Positions 54,373 to 63,046 of a stretch of DNA of 64,000 nucleotides are shown one piece after another. A model generated the notes under the pieces. It made no database searches. It was not told the DNA's origin and worked only from the letters and a program-made list of their open reading frames with translations. Each line of letters opens with the position of its first letter. Positions within the stretch are counted from its first letter, which is position 1. A program made the translations under genes and the position numbers. Source of the stretch: Saccharothrix sp. ALI-22-I (lineage in GTDB: Bacteria; Actinomycetota; Actinomycetes; Mycobacteriales; Pseudonocardiaceae). Where the stretch lies: contig NZ_MTQP01000054.1 in the NCBI RefSeq assembly GCF_001984175.1, forward strand, positions 1 through 64,000, given 5' to 3'.

Positions 54373-54744
54373 GTGCAACGTGGCGAAGTCTGGTGGGTGG
54401 AGTTCGACGAGCGGCGGCCGGTCGTGCTGCTGTCGGGAGACGACGCGTCCGGGATCCGGGTGATGCAGGTCGTCGCTCGGGCGGGTGTCGACATCACCGG
54501 TCTGGGCGTCGAAGTGGCAGTAGGCGCCGTGGAAGGACTGCCCTTTGAAGGCGTGCTTCGGTTCGCGTTCCCGCGTCCGGGCTTTACCCCTTGCACGTGG
54601 CTGACCACCGTGTCCCGGGACGACCTGATCGAGCGGGCGGGCGCCCTGTCCTCCGCGAAACTCAGCGAGATTGAGAACGCCCTCCGTCTCGGTGAGCAGG
54701 CGAAGGAGTGGACCCGGCGACGACCGCGAAGCTCAGCGAGATAA
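54373..54744 (+). CDS. MazF/PemK-like toxin-family protein inside IS701 element 2
   Basis: A 123-residue protein; GTG 54373 has AGGAGG at the right distance. It opens VQRGEVWWVEFDERRPVVLL, the usual start of MazF/PemK endoribonucleases (RGEVWWVDF..RRPVLVL), and continues TGLGVEVAVGAVEGLPFEGV and TPCTWLTTVSRDDLIERAGA. No antitoxin gene is seen upstream. It lies between the inverted repeats of the element and is transcribed away from the transposase. The 3' end overlaps the first copy of a 42-bp direct repeat. RNase activity is family knowledge, not shown here. Confidence 0.8.
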   Translation: MQRGEVWWVEFDERRPVVLLSGDDASGIRVMQVVARAGVDITGLGVEVAVGAVEGLPFEGVLRFAFPRPGFTPCTWLTTVSRDDLIERAGALSSAKLSEIENALRLGEQAKEWTRRRPRSSAR

Positions 54745-54765
54745 GGAACGCCCTCCGTCTCGGTG
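54653..54765. repeat. Two 42-bp direct repeats at the 3' end of the MazF-like gene
   Basis: Copies at 54653-54694 and 54724-54765 share AACGCCCTCCGTCTCGGTG and CTCAGCGAGAT, with four mismatches overall. The second copy begins inside the gene and runs past its stop (TGA at 54742-54744), so the tail of the gene appears to be a partial duplication. Confidence 0.75.
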
Positions 54766-54896
54766 GACTCGGGTAGGCGGAGAAGGAAACGAACGCCCGC
54801 GACGGCGTGGTCGGTCTCGTCCAGATGATCGACGCTGCCAGCTGCCTCCTCGGCGCCCCTCACGATCGAGATCACGAACTACGGCTGGAGTACTAG

Positions 54897-55586
54897 CAGC
54901 GGCACCGACTAGCCGATCATGCGACTTACCAGCTATACGCAGACAACTGAAGTAAGCGTGCCACTAGGCGTTTCCGGGTTTCCCGCTATGCGCCGACTCC
55001 CTGACCTGCACGTCTTCCGCCGTGCTGGCTGAAATCACACCATCATCTGCGGAACGCGGGGCTCCGCCCCCACCGCGCCCAGCAGGGGCTTCACCACTAC
55101 TACGAACCGGTCCGCCGGCATGCCCCGAATCGGTACTCAATCCCTCGTGGGGTCTCCACTTGGGACACTCCCTCTCGCCAACGACTCATCCAGGGGACGG
55201 GTCTCGCCAGCAGTACCGGGACATGCCTTCCCACGTTCCACACGGAAGCAGCAGATCGGGCTCACGTCGCCTCCACGCCGGACACCGCCTGGCCAATAAG
55301 CGGACACCCGCCAGACTTATCCCGGGCCGAAAAGTAGTGCCCGGTTCCGATGTCACCTGAATCAATAACGACGCGTCAACAGCGACCCCCGGTCCCCCTG
55401 GGGGCCGCGCTCCGTCTTCCACGATCCTCACCTGACGCATCTGGTGCGCCTTTTCCCACGTCGCTCACCACAACGGTCTTCAGCTAATGCGGCAGTGGGC
55501 GGTTTGAAATCACCCCCGCAGGGCGACTCCGAAGGGCCAACATCCTTCATCTTCCGTGCAGCACCACGATCGGCTACTCGACTACC
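54897..55586. other. About 690 bases of lower-GC, apparently non-coding sequence
   Basis: No supported gene. GC content is visibly lower than around it and short self-complementary stretches occur (for example CCCCCGGTCCCCCTGGGGG at about 55385-55403). It might be a structured RNA or the end of a group II intron-like element, but I cannot identify conserved domains. Confidence 0.3.
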
Positions 55587-56012
55587 TCAAGCAGCCTCCC
55601 GCGTTCGTGGCACACCTTTTCCCATGATGTCCAGCGCCATCCGTGTCTTCGCGAGATCGGAGGTCAGCTTCGCGTTCTGCCGGCGGAGTTTCTCCAACTC
55701 GGCCTGCTCGGGCGATGTCCTCACGCGTTTCGCCGGTGTCGGGGACCCCGTCGGGCCACCGCCCAACCGGCCCGCGTCGCGAGCCCGTGCCCACTCGATG
55801 ACGTGCGAGGAGTACAGGCCCTCCCGACGCAGGATCGCGCCTTTCTCCCCGTTCGGGGCATTCTCGTACTCGGCGACCACGGCGAGCTTGTACTCCGCGG
55901 TGAACGCCCGTCGAGACGGCCGCGGAGCCGGGTCGGCGGGTTCCCCGCCCGAAGCGCTCCGCGACTGCTTGTCAGATGGTGTGGACACGTGCACAAGGAT
56001 CTCCGATCCCAC
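55587..56012 (-). pseudogene. IS3-family OrfA, 3' truncated
   Basis: Reads SRRAFTAEYKLAVVAEYENA, ILRREGLYSSHVIEWARARD and AELEKLRRQNAKLTSDLAKT, then RMALDIMGK. This is the HTH and leucine-zipper OrfA of IS3-type elements. After DIMGK the normal ending is replaced by GVPRTREAA, and no OrfB follows. Start uncertain (GTG 55988 is possible). Confidence 0.8.
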
Positions 56013-56859
56013 CCTTGGTCAGGAACCCTCACTCACACAGGGTGTCTCACAGCAGTCTGACCAAGAGGGGGCCGCCAGTCGGCTCCGCTGCGGCCGGGTT
56101 CTCGCGCGGCACGGGCACGAGCGGACGCCACCCGCCTTCCCTACCCTCGATCGCGATGGCGTCGTCGGCCTGGGCCTATCCCAGGGGACAAGGAGGACGA
56201 ACTGTCGGTCACGTCAGCGACCACCGTCCCATCGCAGGACGGGCTGACCCCGCCGAATCTCGCCTCGTCGAACCGGGCGGCACCGCCGAACTCCGCCGCC
56301 CTCGCGCCGTTCGTTGCCGTCACCAACGGTTCTATCTGTCGTCAAACTCTGTCGTCAATCCGGAACGGCCCGCATTGGATCGGGCAGCGGTTTCCGCATG
56401 ATCTGGCCCGCCCGTTGGTTGTCCGGGGTGCCTGTCGTCAAAGGGTCATTTGACGACAGGATCGGATGGTGCCGGTCCCGTAGTCCCGTTGCCAGGCGGC
56501 ACGCTTCAGATCAGGTCGGTGCGGCCGACTTCGCTGGCGCTGGGCCGGAGCCCGGCACGGATGCCGGTGCCGAGCTGGCCGAACTGGTAGGCTCGTTGCT
56601 GCTCGAACTCGTCCAGCGCCTCGGTGGCGCGCGGGTAGCCGACCACCGGTCCGCCCGTCCAGCGGGGCAGCAAGAACGGCGCGAAGCGGTTCTCGGTTCC
56701 TGTTTCCCTACCCGAGCTGCGGGCATAATCGAGCTAGCAGGGCTCCGGTCGCCGGCGCCGTGTGCTACTGATCGACATGCAGCCGATGGCGATCCAGCTG
56801 AGACCAAGTCCGCACCCGCTCGACAGGCACAGGAACCTGGACAGAACGGAGCACGGCCG
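56013..56859. other. Stretch with a repeated decamer but no supported gene
   Basis: A minus-strand frame (56506-56653, TEALDEFEQQRAYQFGQLGT) looks like the end of a lost gene. The decamer repeats at 56336-56459 are listed separately. Nothing else is recognised. Confidence 0.35.
56336..56459. repeat. Four copies of the decamer CTGTCGTCAA, including a perfect hairpin
   Basis: Direct copies at 56336-56345, 56349-56358 and 56432-56441, and an inverted copy (TTGACGACAG) at 56450-56459. The last two form a 12-bp perfect hairpin, 56431-56442 with 56449-56460, around a 6-base loop. Confidence 0.6.
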
Positions 56860-57525
56860 GTGAGGCGCTTACTCATCCGCTTATTCATGTTAATGATCGT
56901 CGCGGGTATCGGTATGGCAGGTTTCCTGATCCACCGCTCCGTGACACGAGAATTGCCATACACGCCCTGTCCGACCAGCCTCTCCGAAAGCGCGGCGGTC
57001 ATTCCTTCCCGGGTGAGCGAGGAGGCAAGCCCTTATGCCGGCCCAGGCCCACATCCCTTGATGTTTATGAGATTTGGAGACGAGCATCCCTCCTGGGGGA
57101 GTGATATAGCGCCCGATTTACCCGATTCCTGGAGACCGCGGCACGACCCCGAACACCTCGGGTTACGCGTACTCGACGATGTGCAACTCATGGTCTGCGA
57201 GTATCAGCACTCGGTGGACGACAACAGGAAAATTGGCCAGTGCTCATACTCGACTCCGGGAGGAATGGCCCAGCATGTCCGGTCGATCGTCTACGCCAAG
57301 TACAAGTATCGGATCTACGAAGCGAAGACCGGAAAACTTATCGACGAATTCGACACCGAAGGCGTCGCCGACTGCCCCCCTGCCGTGTACATCCCTCAGC
57401 ATGCTCCGTCCGGACGCGAGGGCAGCGACATGGGCACAAGGCCGAAAGGGGATCGCGCCTTACCCGACCTCTGGAAACTACGGGAGCGCTTGAAGCCGCT
57501 TGTCGAGCGTCCTCTCGGAGGGTAA
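56860..57525 (+). CDS. Hypothetical membrane-anchored protein rich in TTA codons
   Basis: 221 residues from a GTG at 56860 (SD ACGGAG). One membrane helix near the N-terminus (LLIRLFMLMIVAGIGMAGFL) precedes an extracytoplasmic part containing LPYTPCPTSLSESAAVIPSR, VLDDVQLMVCEYQHSVDD and KIGQCSYSTPGG, with cysteines likely to pair. No family recognised. The gene has lower GC than its surroundings and six TTA codons (three in the first eleven codons). TTA codons need the bldA tRNA in streptomycete-like bacteria, so expression may be development-linked, or the gene is a recent arrival. Confidence 0.65.
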   Translation: MRRLLIRLFMLMIVAGIGMAGFLIHRSVTRELPYTPCPTSLSESAAVIPSRVSEEASPYAGPGPHPLMFMRFGDEHPSWGSDIAPDLPDSWRPRHDPEHLGLRVLDDVQLMVCEYQHSVDDNRKIGQCSYSTPGGMAQHVRSIVYAKYKYRIYEAKTGKLIDEFDTEGVADCPPAVYIPQHAPSGREGSDMGTRPKGDRALPDLWKLRERLKPLVERPLGG

Positions 57526-57902
57526 TCGAGCCAAGGCTGTCCACGCTGATCATCGTGCACCTCATGGTCCGACCGGGGTAAGTCTGCGGTCAGCACGCCC
57601 GGCTCGACCACCGGACTCTCGACCAACCCGACATTCCCCGCCGCGCACACGATCATGGTCGACGTGACCGTAGTGCAGGCGACTTCAGTACATCGCGATG
57701 GCCCGAACTCCTCTGCACGCCACGGCAAACGCCTAGGTCAGCCGTGCACATGACTTCGGACATTGACACGAGGCCACTGGCGCGGTCGAACGTCACCTCT
57801 GCCCCAAGTGCGAGGTGCCTGTAGGGTGCCAGAACTCTGCACTGGGCCGCTGAGCTGCGGTGATCGTGCACCATGGACCACAGGGGCGCATGATCGCGGA
57901 GC
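57526..57902. other. Intergenic stretch with no gene seen
   Basis: No supported gene, terminator or repeat was recognised on either strand. Confidence 0.35.
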
Positions 57903-58492
57903 GTGGCGCTACGACTGCTGTACCTGATCTTCGTCCGGCTCGCCGGCCGGCTGGTTCTGCTCGGCCGCTCGTCGGCGGCCAAGGACGTCGAGTTACCGGC
58001 GCCGCGACACGAGGTCGCCGTGCTGCGCCGGGCCAACCACCGCCCGCGGCTGGACCGGGCTGAGCGCGCGGTGCCCGCCGCACTGGCGCGGCGACTACCC
58101 AACCGGCCATGGGAACACCGGTTGGCGACACCGGCACCGTCCTGCGAGGGCACCGGCGCCTGGTGGCCAGGAAGTGGACCTACCCGGCCGACCACCGGGC
58201 GCCCACCGGTCGACGACACCGTCGTGACGTTGATCGAACCGATGGCACGGGAGAACACCGGCCGGGGCTACCGCCGGCTCCAGGGCGAACTGCTCAAGCC
58301 CGGCCACCGGGTAGCCACCTCGACCATCCGTCGCGTGCCCACGCGCCTGCGGATACCGCCCGCACCGACCCGGAACACCGACACCTCCTGGCGGCCGTTC
58401 CTCCGCCCAGGCCGCAAGCAACCTGCCGATGGACCTCGGCGAGCAGACCGACAACTCCCGCTTCCCGATCCGCGATCGAGCCAGCCGGTTCA
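57903..58492 (+). pseudogene. IS3-like (rve) transposase, degenerate
   Basis: Reads LRLLYLIFVRLAGRLVLLGR, RHEVAVLRRANHRPRLDRAE, DDTVVTLIEPMARENTGRGY and RRLQGELLKPGHRVATSTIR, then LRIPPAPTRNTDTSWRPFLR. This is the N-terminal half of an rve-type transposase with at least two internal frame changes (58105-58195 and after 58405). The DDE core is missing; the sequence stops at the inverted repeat that flanks the transporter gene. Confidence 0.75.
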
Positions 58493-58566
58493 CCTGTGGG
58501 ATTCCAGAAGTCGACCATACGGCCTGACCTGCGATTCAGGCTGCCGCGGGTTCGTACTCGTTGATC
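58486..58566. repeat. Left copy of a ~75-bp inverted repeat flanking the MFS gene
   Basis: Contains CCAGAAGTCGACCATACGG and GGGTTCGTACTCGTTG. The reverse complement recurs, with scattered mismatches, at 59832-59908. It interrupts the IS3-like relic to its left. Confidence 0.7.
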
Positions 58567-58801
58567 AAGCCACCGAGGATCGACCGACGGCGTATCGGGC
58601 CGTTCCAGCACGTCGAGGCCGAATCGTCACCGGTCAGGTCGGGCCGGCGCTGCGGGAGTTGAGCACGCCGGAACAAGTCGATATGACTGAGGACCTGGTA
58701 TGCACCGCAGCCGCCCCCAGGAGGGAGCCTCTTGCGCTACGCCTTTCATACGATGCCGCGGCACGCCGACTATTCCGCCGCAGCCCAGGCGGAGTGATAC
58801 C

Positions 58802-59857
58802 GTGGGGACGCCGAGGAAACAAGCCGAAGAAACGTCGACGAGCCTTCGGGTCATTTTCTCCGGACGGCGCGGCGCGATTCTGCTCGCACTGCTGTTCACC
58901 GAGTTCGGCGGAGCCGTCCAGAGCATCGCCTATTCGTCGGTGCTGCCGATCGCCGCCGACGACCTGAACGGCGAGAGCCTGTACGGCGCGACGCTCGCCG
59001 CCGGGTCGTTCGCCCAGATCCTGGTCCTGGCGGTGGGTTCCGCGCCGTTCGCGCGGCTGCGGCCGATCACCCTGCTGGGCACGGCGACCGGTCTGTTCGT
59101 CCTGGGGTCGGTGCTGGCGGTCGCGGCGGTCGGGATGCCGATGATCCTGATCGGCACGGTCATCCGCGGCATCGCGGGCGGGATGCTCGCCGGGTTCGGG
59201 CTGTCGATCCTCGGCGGGCTGTTCGAGGACAAGGAGCGCACCCGCGTCTACGGCCTGTTCGCGATCATGTGGCTGCTGCCCTCGATGGTCGGTCCGGCGA
59301 TCAACGCCGTGGTCACCCTCGCGTGGGGCTGGCGGGCCGCCCTGGCCTGGCCCGCGCTGCTGGTCATCGTCGGCCGGGTGCTGATCGGCAAGCAGATCGA
59401 CCTGGTGCCGTGGAAGCGCAGCACGGCGGCACGTCCGTCGCTCACCTGGGTGGTCGCGCTGCTGGGCGGGCTGTTCCTGGCGACCTCGTCCACCCTCCCC
59501 GAGAGCGCGGCCGGCATCGGCCTGCTGGCCGCGGGCTGCCTGGTGGCCATCGTCGCGAGCCTGCGCATCCTGCGCGTCCAGATCGGACCGGAACGGGCCC
59601 GGCTGGGCAAGGTCGTGCTGCTGCACGCGCTGTGCCTGTGCTACTTCGGCGGGGCGGGCATCATCTCGCTCGCCGCGATCACCGGTCTGGGCTACGGCAT
59701 CGTGGCCGGCACGGTCGCCGTCGGCGCAGGTCTCGCCGCCTGGTCCATCACGGGGTTCAAGCCGGAACTCGCCGAGCGGTGGCTGCCCAGGCCCCAGGTC
59801 GTCGGCCTCGCCCTGGTCACCCTCGGTCCCAACGAGTACGAACCCACCGCCGCCTAA
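58802..59857 (+). CDS. MFS-type transporter, apparently truncated at the C-terminus
   Basis: 351 residues from GTG 58802 (SD GGCGGAG). About ten hydrophobic segments are visible, starting ILLALLFTEFGGAVQSIAYS; a short basic loop FARLRP follows TM2, and GMPMILIGTVIRGIAGGMLA lies in the first half, as in drug-efflux MFS proteins. Normal length is ~400-450 residues. The last residues (PNEYEPTAA) are encoded by the right inverted repeat, so the last membrane segments are probably lost. Substrate unknown. Confidence 0.7.
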   Translation: MGTPRKQAEETSTSLRVIFSGRRGAILLALLFTEFGGAVQSIAYSSVLPIAADDLNGESLYGATLAAGSFAQILVLAVGSAPFARLRPITLLGTATGLFVLGSVLAVAAVGMPMILIGTVIRGIAGGMLAGFGLSILGGLFEDKERTRVYGLFAIMWLLPSMVGPAINAVVTLAWGWRAALAWPALLVIVGRVLIGKQIDLVPWKRSTAARPSLTWVVALLGGLFLATSSTLPESAAGIGLLAAGCLVAIVASLRILRVQIGPERARLGKVVLLHALCLCYFGGAGIISLAAITGLGYGIVAGTVAVGAGLAAWSITGFKPELAERWLPRPQVVGLALVTLGPNEYEPTAA

Positions 59858-59908
59858 CCCGCTGGTCAGACCATATGGCCGACTTCTGGCACCCCACAGG
59901 CTCCTGCC
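59832..59908. repeat. Right copy of the inverted repeat flanking the MFS gene
   Basis: Shares CAACGAGTACGAACCC and the complement of CCAGAAGTCG with the left copy. It supplies the stop codon of the MFS gene. Confidence 0.7.
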
Positions 59909-60119
59909 GCTCGTCGACTCCCGTCCATGATCCCAGCACCCACGGCTCCGGCAAGATCAGGGGCGCGATGCCGCGTACCTGTCGAGATGCAGCTGGGGAC
60001 GGGTCACGACACCCCCGGAACACGGTCGCGGCCCGTTCAGGGCGAGGACGGCTGCCTGGCGGCCGTCGAGCATGCGGTCGCCGATCACCAACCTGACCAC
60101 CGGTCCGACCGGCGGGGGC

Positions 60120-60347
60120 GTGAAGTTCGTCAGCCCACACCGCAAGCAGCTCGTCGTGGCCGATCTCGGCGTCGCCTTCGTGGACGGCGAGGCCGAGATC
60201 GGCAAGGACACCATCGACGCCCTGCGTGGCCTGCCCGGTGAGCTGGGTGTACGGGCTGCGGGGCGGGCGTCCGCCGAAGGACTCTGCGCCGTCCTGACAC
60301 CCGGTGGGCGCGGTGCGGATCGGGATGGGTCGCGCTGCCCGCCCTGA
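60120..60347 (+). CDS. Small phage head-module-like protein
   Basis: 75 residues from GTG 60120 (SD GGCGGGGGC). It reads VKFVSPHRKQLVVADLGVAF then VDGEAEIGKDTIDALRGLPG. This has the form of short phage proteins encoded between head-tail connector genes, with a strand-rich core VxDxGxxFxxGxA. The C-terminus is low complexity and may follow a frameshift. A connector-like gene fragment lies 180 bases downstream. Confidence 0.4.
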   Translation: MKFVSPHRKQLVVADLGVAFVDGEAEIGKDTIDALRGLPGELGVRAAGRASAEGLCAVLTPGGRGADRDGSRCPP

Positions 60348-60530
60348 CCCGCACCGCGCTGTCCAGACCGGCATGGACGCTGACTGCTTAACGCGCGTGC
60401 GGGTCTGGTCTTGGACCCCCAAAGCGGTCCCGCCGCGCCTCGCGCAAGCGCGGCGATCTTTGGCTACCCGCTGTGGCGGTGGGCACACATCTTCGACGTT
60501 CGTCGTGGTTCTGCGCCGGGGGTGGTCGAC

Positions 60531-60888
60531 GTGACGTCTCCCGTCCCGCTGGCGACCGTCGCGGACGTGCAGGACTGCACCGAGGTTCGACTGATCCCAG
60601 AGCAGCAGGCCCGCGCGGCCGTGCTGCCGGCCGATGCTTCCGCGTTGGCTCGTGCCCGCGTGCCGGACCTGCCCAACCCGCCGCCGGACACCGCGCCCGG
60701 TGTCATCTTCACGGTCGTGTTGCGGGCGTTGACCGCGCCGCCGGACGGCAACCGGTCCGAGACCGTGGGCGGTCACTCACGGGTGGCCGCGCACGAGGGT
60801 GGTGCTCTACCTCACCGACGACGAACTCGACCTGCTCCGGCCACCGACGCCGGCACCATGTGGCGCGTTTTCGATATGGACAGTGTGA
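60531..60888 (+). pseudogene. Phage head-tail connector-like gene, frameshifted
   Basis: Reads PLATVADVQDCTEVRLIPEQ, LPADASALARARVPDLPNPP and PGVIFTVVLRALTAPPDGNR then SETVGGHSRVA, a close fit to the all-helical gp6/gp15-type connector proteins of actinophages. At about 60795 the frame changes to VVLYLTDDELDLLRPPTPAP, ending at 60888. One indel breaks the gene. Confidence 0.55.
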
Positions 60889-60946
60889 CCCGCGAATCGC
60901 TACCGGGTTTGTATCGGCCAGCCCGTCACACGGCCCGGATGGAAGC

Positions 60947-61985
60947 GTGAGCTTCGTCCAGGGAGGGATGCTGCTCATCGAGCACACGCCCACCGGGGCG
61001 TGGACCGTCGCCGACCTGTCCGGCCAACCACACCAGACCCGCGCCTGGCCGGACTGGACCACCGATCGGCTGAGCCTGGACACACGCGAGAGTTGGCTGT
61101 CCGCAGGGCGACTCACCGACGAGGGCCGCCACCGGCTGCTGCACCCACGCGTCCTACTGGCCTCGCTGTACCACCCGGAGTTCTTCCCGCTGCCCCGGTT
61201 CCCGCCGGCCATCTCCGACCTGGCCCGCGCCGCCCGCTCCATCCTGCTGGGTCGCGTCGAGCTGATGGACATGCAGCTCGGCGTCACCCTGGAGGACATC
61301 CTCGAGCGCGTCGCCACGGGCGACGTGGACATCCTCGGTGTCTCGGCGAACTTCGGCCAGCACGACCTGATGATCCGGCTGCTCGACGAGGTCACCGCGA
61401 TGGACCGCCCGCCTATGCTGCTGGCCGGGGGCAGCCTGACCGTCCGCAACGAACGCCTCCTGCTGGAGCGCTACCCACACCTGGTCATCGGCCGCAGCGC
61501 GGGCGAGCCCACCATCGCCGACATCCTGGCCCACTGGCACGGCGACCTGGACCTGGAGCAGGTCCGGGGCGTGGGCTACGTCGGGGCCGCACGCGGCGAG
61601 GGCGCAACGCTGGATCGACCGCAACTTCCCGCTCGACTACACCCTCAAGTCCCTGGAGAAGATCCTCGACGGCCCCGTCTACCACGCCATCCGCGACCTG
61701 CGCAGCGTGCTGAAGAACACCGCCTACCTCGTCTTCGGCGCCATGATCCGCGCCCTGGACGCCACCGACCCGGACACCGGGGACCACCACCGGCTGGAAG
61801 ACGAGTGCACCGGGATCGTCGAGACCATGATCCGCGAGCTGCACGACGTGCTCGACCCGATCGTCACCACCGTGCAGGCCGGGCTGCCCACCGACCACCG
61901 CGACCTGCTGCACCACGAGTACGACCGCTGGACCGGGAACCGGAGCTGGCAGCTCATCAACGCCGGCGACCCCTGCGGCACCTGA
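60947..61985 (+). pseudogene. B12-binding radical SAM protein with the catalytic core deleted
   Basis: The first part (GTG 60947) carries a cobalamin-binding domain: GDVDILGVSANFGQHDLMIR, PPMLLAGGSLTVRNERLLLE and VIGRSAGEPTIADILAHWHG. Near 61605, after AARGEG, the frame shifts to AQRWIDRNFPLDYTLKSLEK and runs through a helical C-terminal part to 61985. The radical SAM core with its CxxxCxxC cluster site is absent, so about 250 residues appear deleted. It heads a three-gene set with an aldo/keto reductase and a CYTH protein. Confidence 0.65.
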
Positions 61986-61994
61986 AAGGCAACC

Positions 61995-63046
61995 ATGCAC
62001 ACGCTGCAACGCCGGGTCCTGCCCGGCCTGAACCGCGATGTCTCCGCCCTCGGCGCGGGCTGCTGGACCCTCGGCGGCCCCGCCGCCAACAACGGCGTGC
62101 CGATCGGCTGGGACGACGTCGACCCCGACACGCCTATACCGCCCTCGTCCGCGCCCACGAGCTGGGCATCACCCTGTTCGACACCGCCGACGTCTACGGC
62201 CTGGGCCGCTCCGAACGCCTCCTCGGCCGCCTGCTGCGCCACGTGGACCGCGACGGGCTGGTCGTCTCCAGCAAGGTCGGCTACTTCGCCGGCACCGGCC
62301 GCCACCCCTACCACCCGCGCCAGATGAGCCACCAACTCGCCACCACCCTGGACAACCTCGGCACCGACCACCTCGACGTGTACTTCCTGCACAGCACCGA
62401 CTTCGGCGAGCACGACCAGTACCTGACCGGGGTGGTCGACCTGCTGGGCGAGTGGCGCGACCAGGGCCTGATCCGCGCAGTCGGGATGCGCGCCCCGCAC
62501 ACCTTCGCCGAACAGTGGGCCGACCACGACGAGCCGGAGAGCACCGAGACCGGCCGGTTCCTCCGGCTGTTCCACACCGTCCGGCCTGACGTGTTCACCG
62601 CCCGCTACAACCTGCTCAGCCCGCTGTACAGCCCCGACCAGACCGACATCTTCGCCTTCGCCCGCCGCCACCGGGTCGGGGTGCTGATCAAACAGGCGCT
62701 CGGCCAGGGCCTGCTCATCGGCACACACAACGCCCGCGACCCGCGCCGGTTCAGCGACACCGACCACCGCCGCGGCGACCCCCGCTTCGCACCCGACGGC
62801 CTGCGGCGGCTGGCCGACCGCCTGGCCCCGCTGCGCGCCCGCTACGGCACCAGCACCGCGGCGCTGGCCCGCGTCGCACTCCGCTACGCCCTGCAACACG
62901 CCCCCGACTCGATCGTGCTCGTCGGGTTCCGAGACCCTGAACAGATCCACACCGACGTCACGTGCCTCGGCGACCCGCTCACCGACGACGAGATCGCCCA
63001 GATCCGCGCGACCCTCCACCCCGACACACCGGAAGGCGACCCGTAG
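61995..63046 (+). pseudogene. Aldo/keto reductase, one frameshift
   Basis: ATG 61995 opens MHTLQRRVLPGLNRDVSALG and AGCWTLGGPAANNGVPIGWD. Around 62130 the frame changes to AYTALVRAHELGITLFDTAD, after which the enzyme is complete: DVYGLGRSERLLGRLL (catalytic Asp/Tyr), VVSSKVGYF (Lys), DVYFLHSTDF (His), and the cofactor end VLVGFRDPEQIHTDV. One base change in length separates the halves. If a sequencing error, the gene is functional. Confidence 0.8.

Larger units (their letters stand above)
52942..54896. mobile_element. IS701-family element 2 with a toxin-like passenger gene
   Basis: Left end CTAGTACTCCAGCCGTAGAT (52942 on); right end read inward CTAGTACTCCAGCCGTAGTT (from 54896). The inverted repeats extend to ~27 bp with one mismatch. 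Inside are an intact transposase on the minus strand near the left end and, divergently, a MazF/PemK-like gene on the plus strand. About 1.95 kb is long for a single-gene IS701 element, consistent with a passenger. Confidence 0.8.

Noticed and set aside
56336-56459. CRISPR array
   Set aside because: The repeats are only 10 bases, irregularly spaced and include an inverted copy; there are no cas genes in the window.
60473-63046. Single 857-codon plus-strand frame across four genes
   Set aside because: It joins shadow sequence with pieces of the connector, radical SAM and aldo/keto reductase genes that happen to share a frame. Family motifs show these are separate genes broken by indels.
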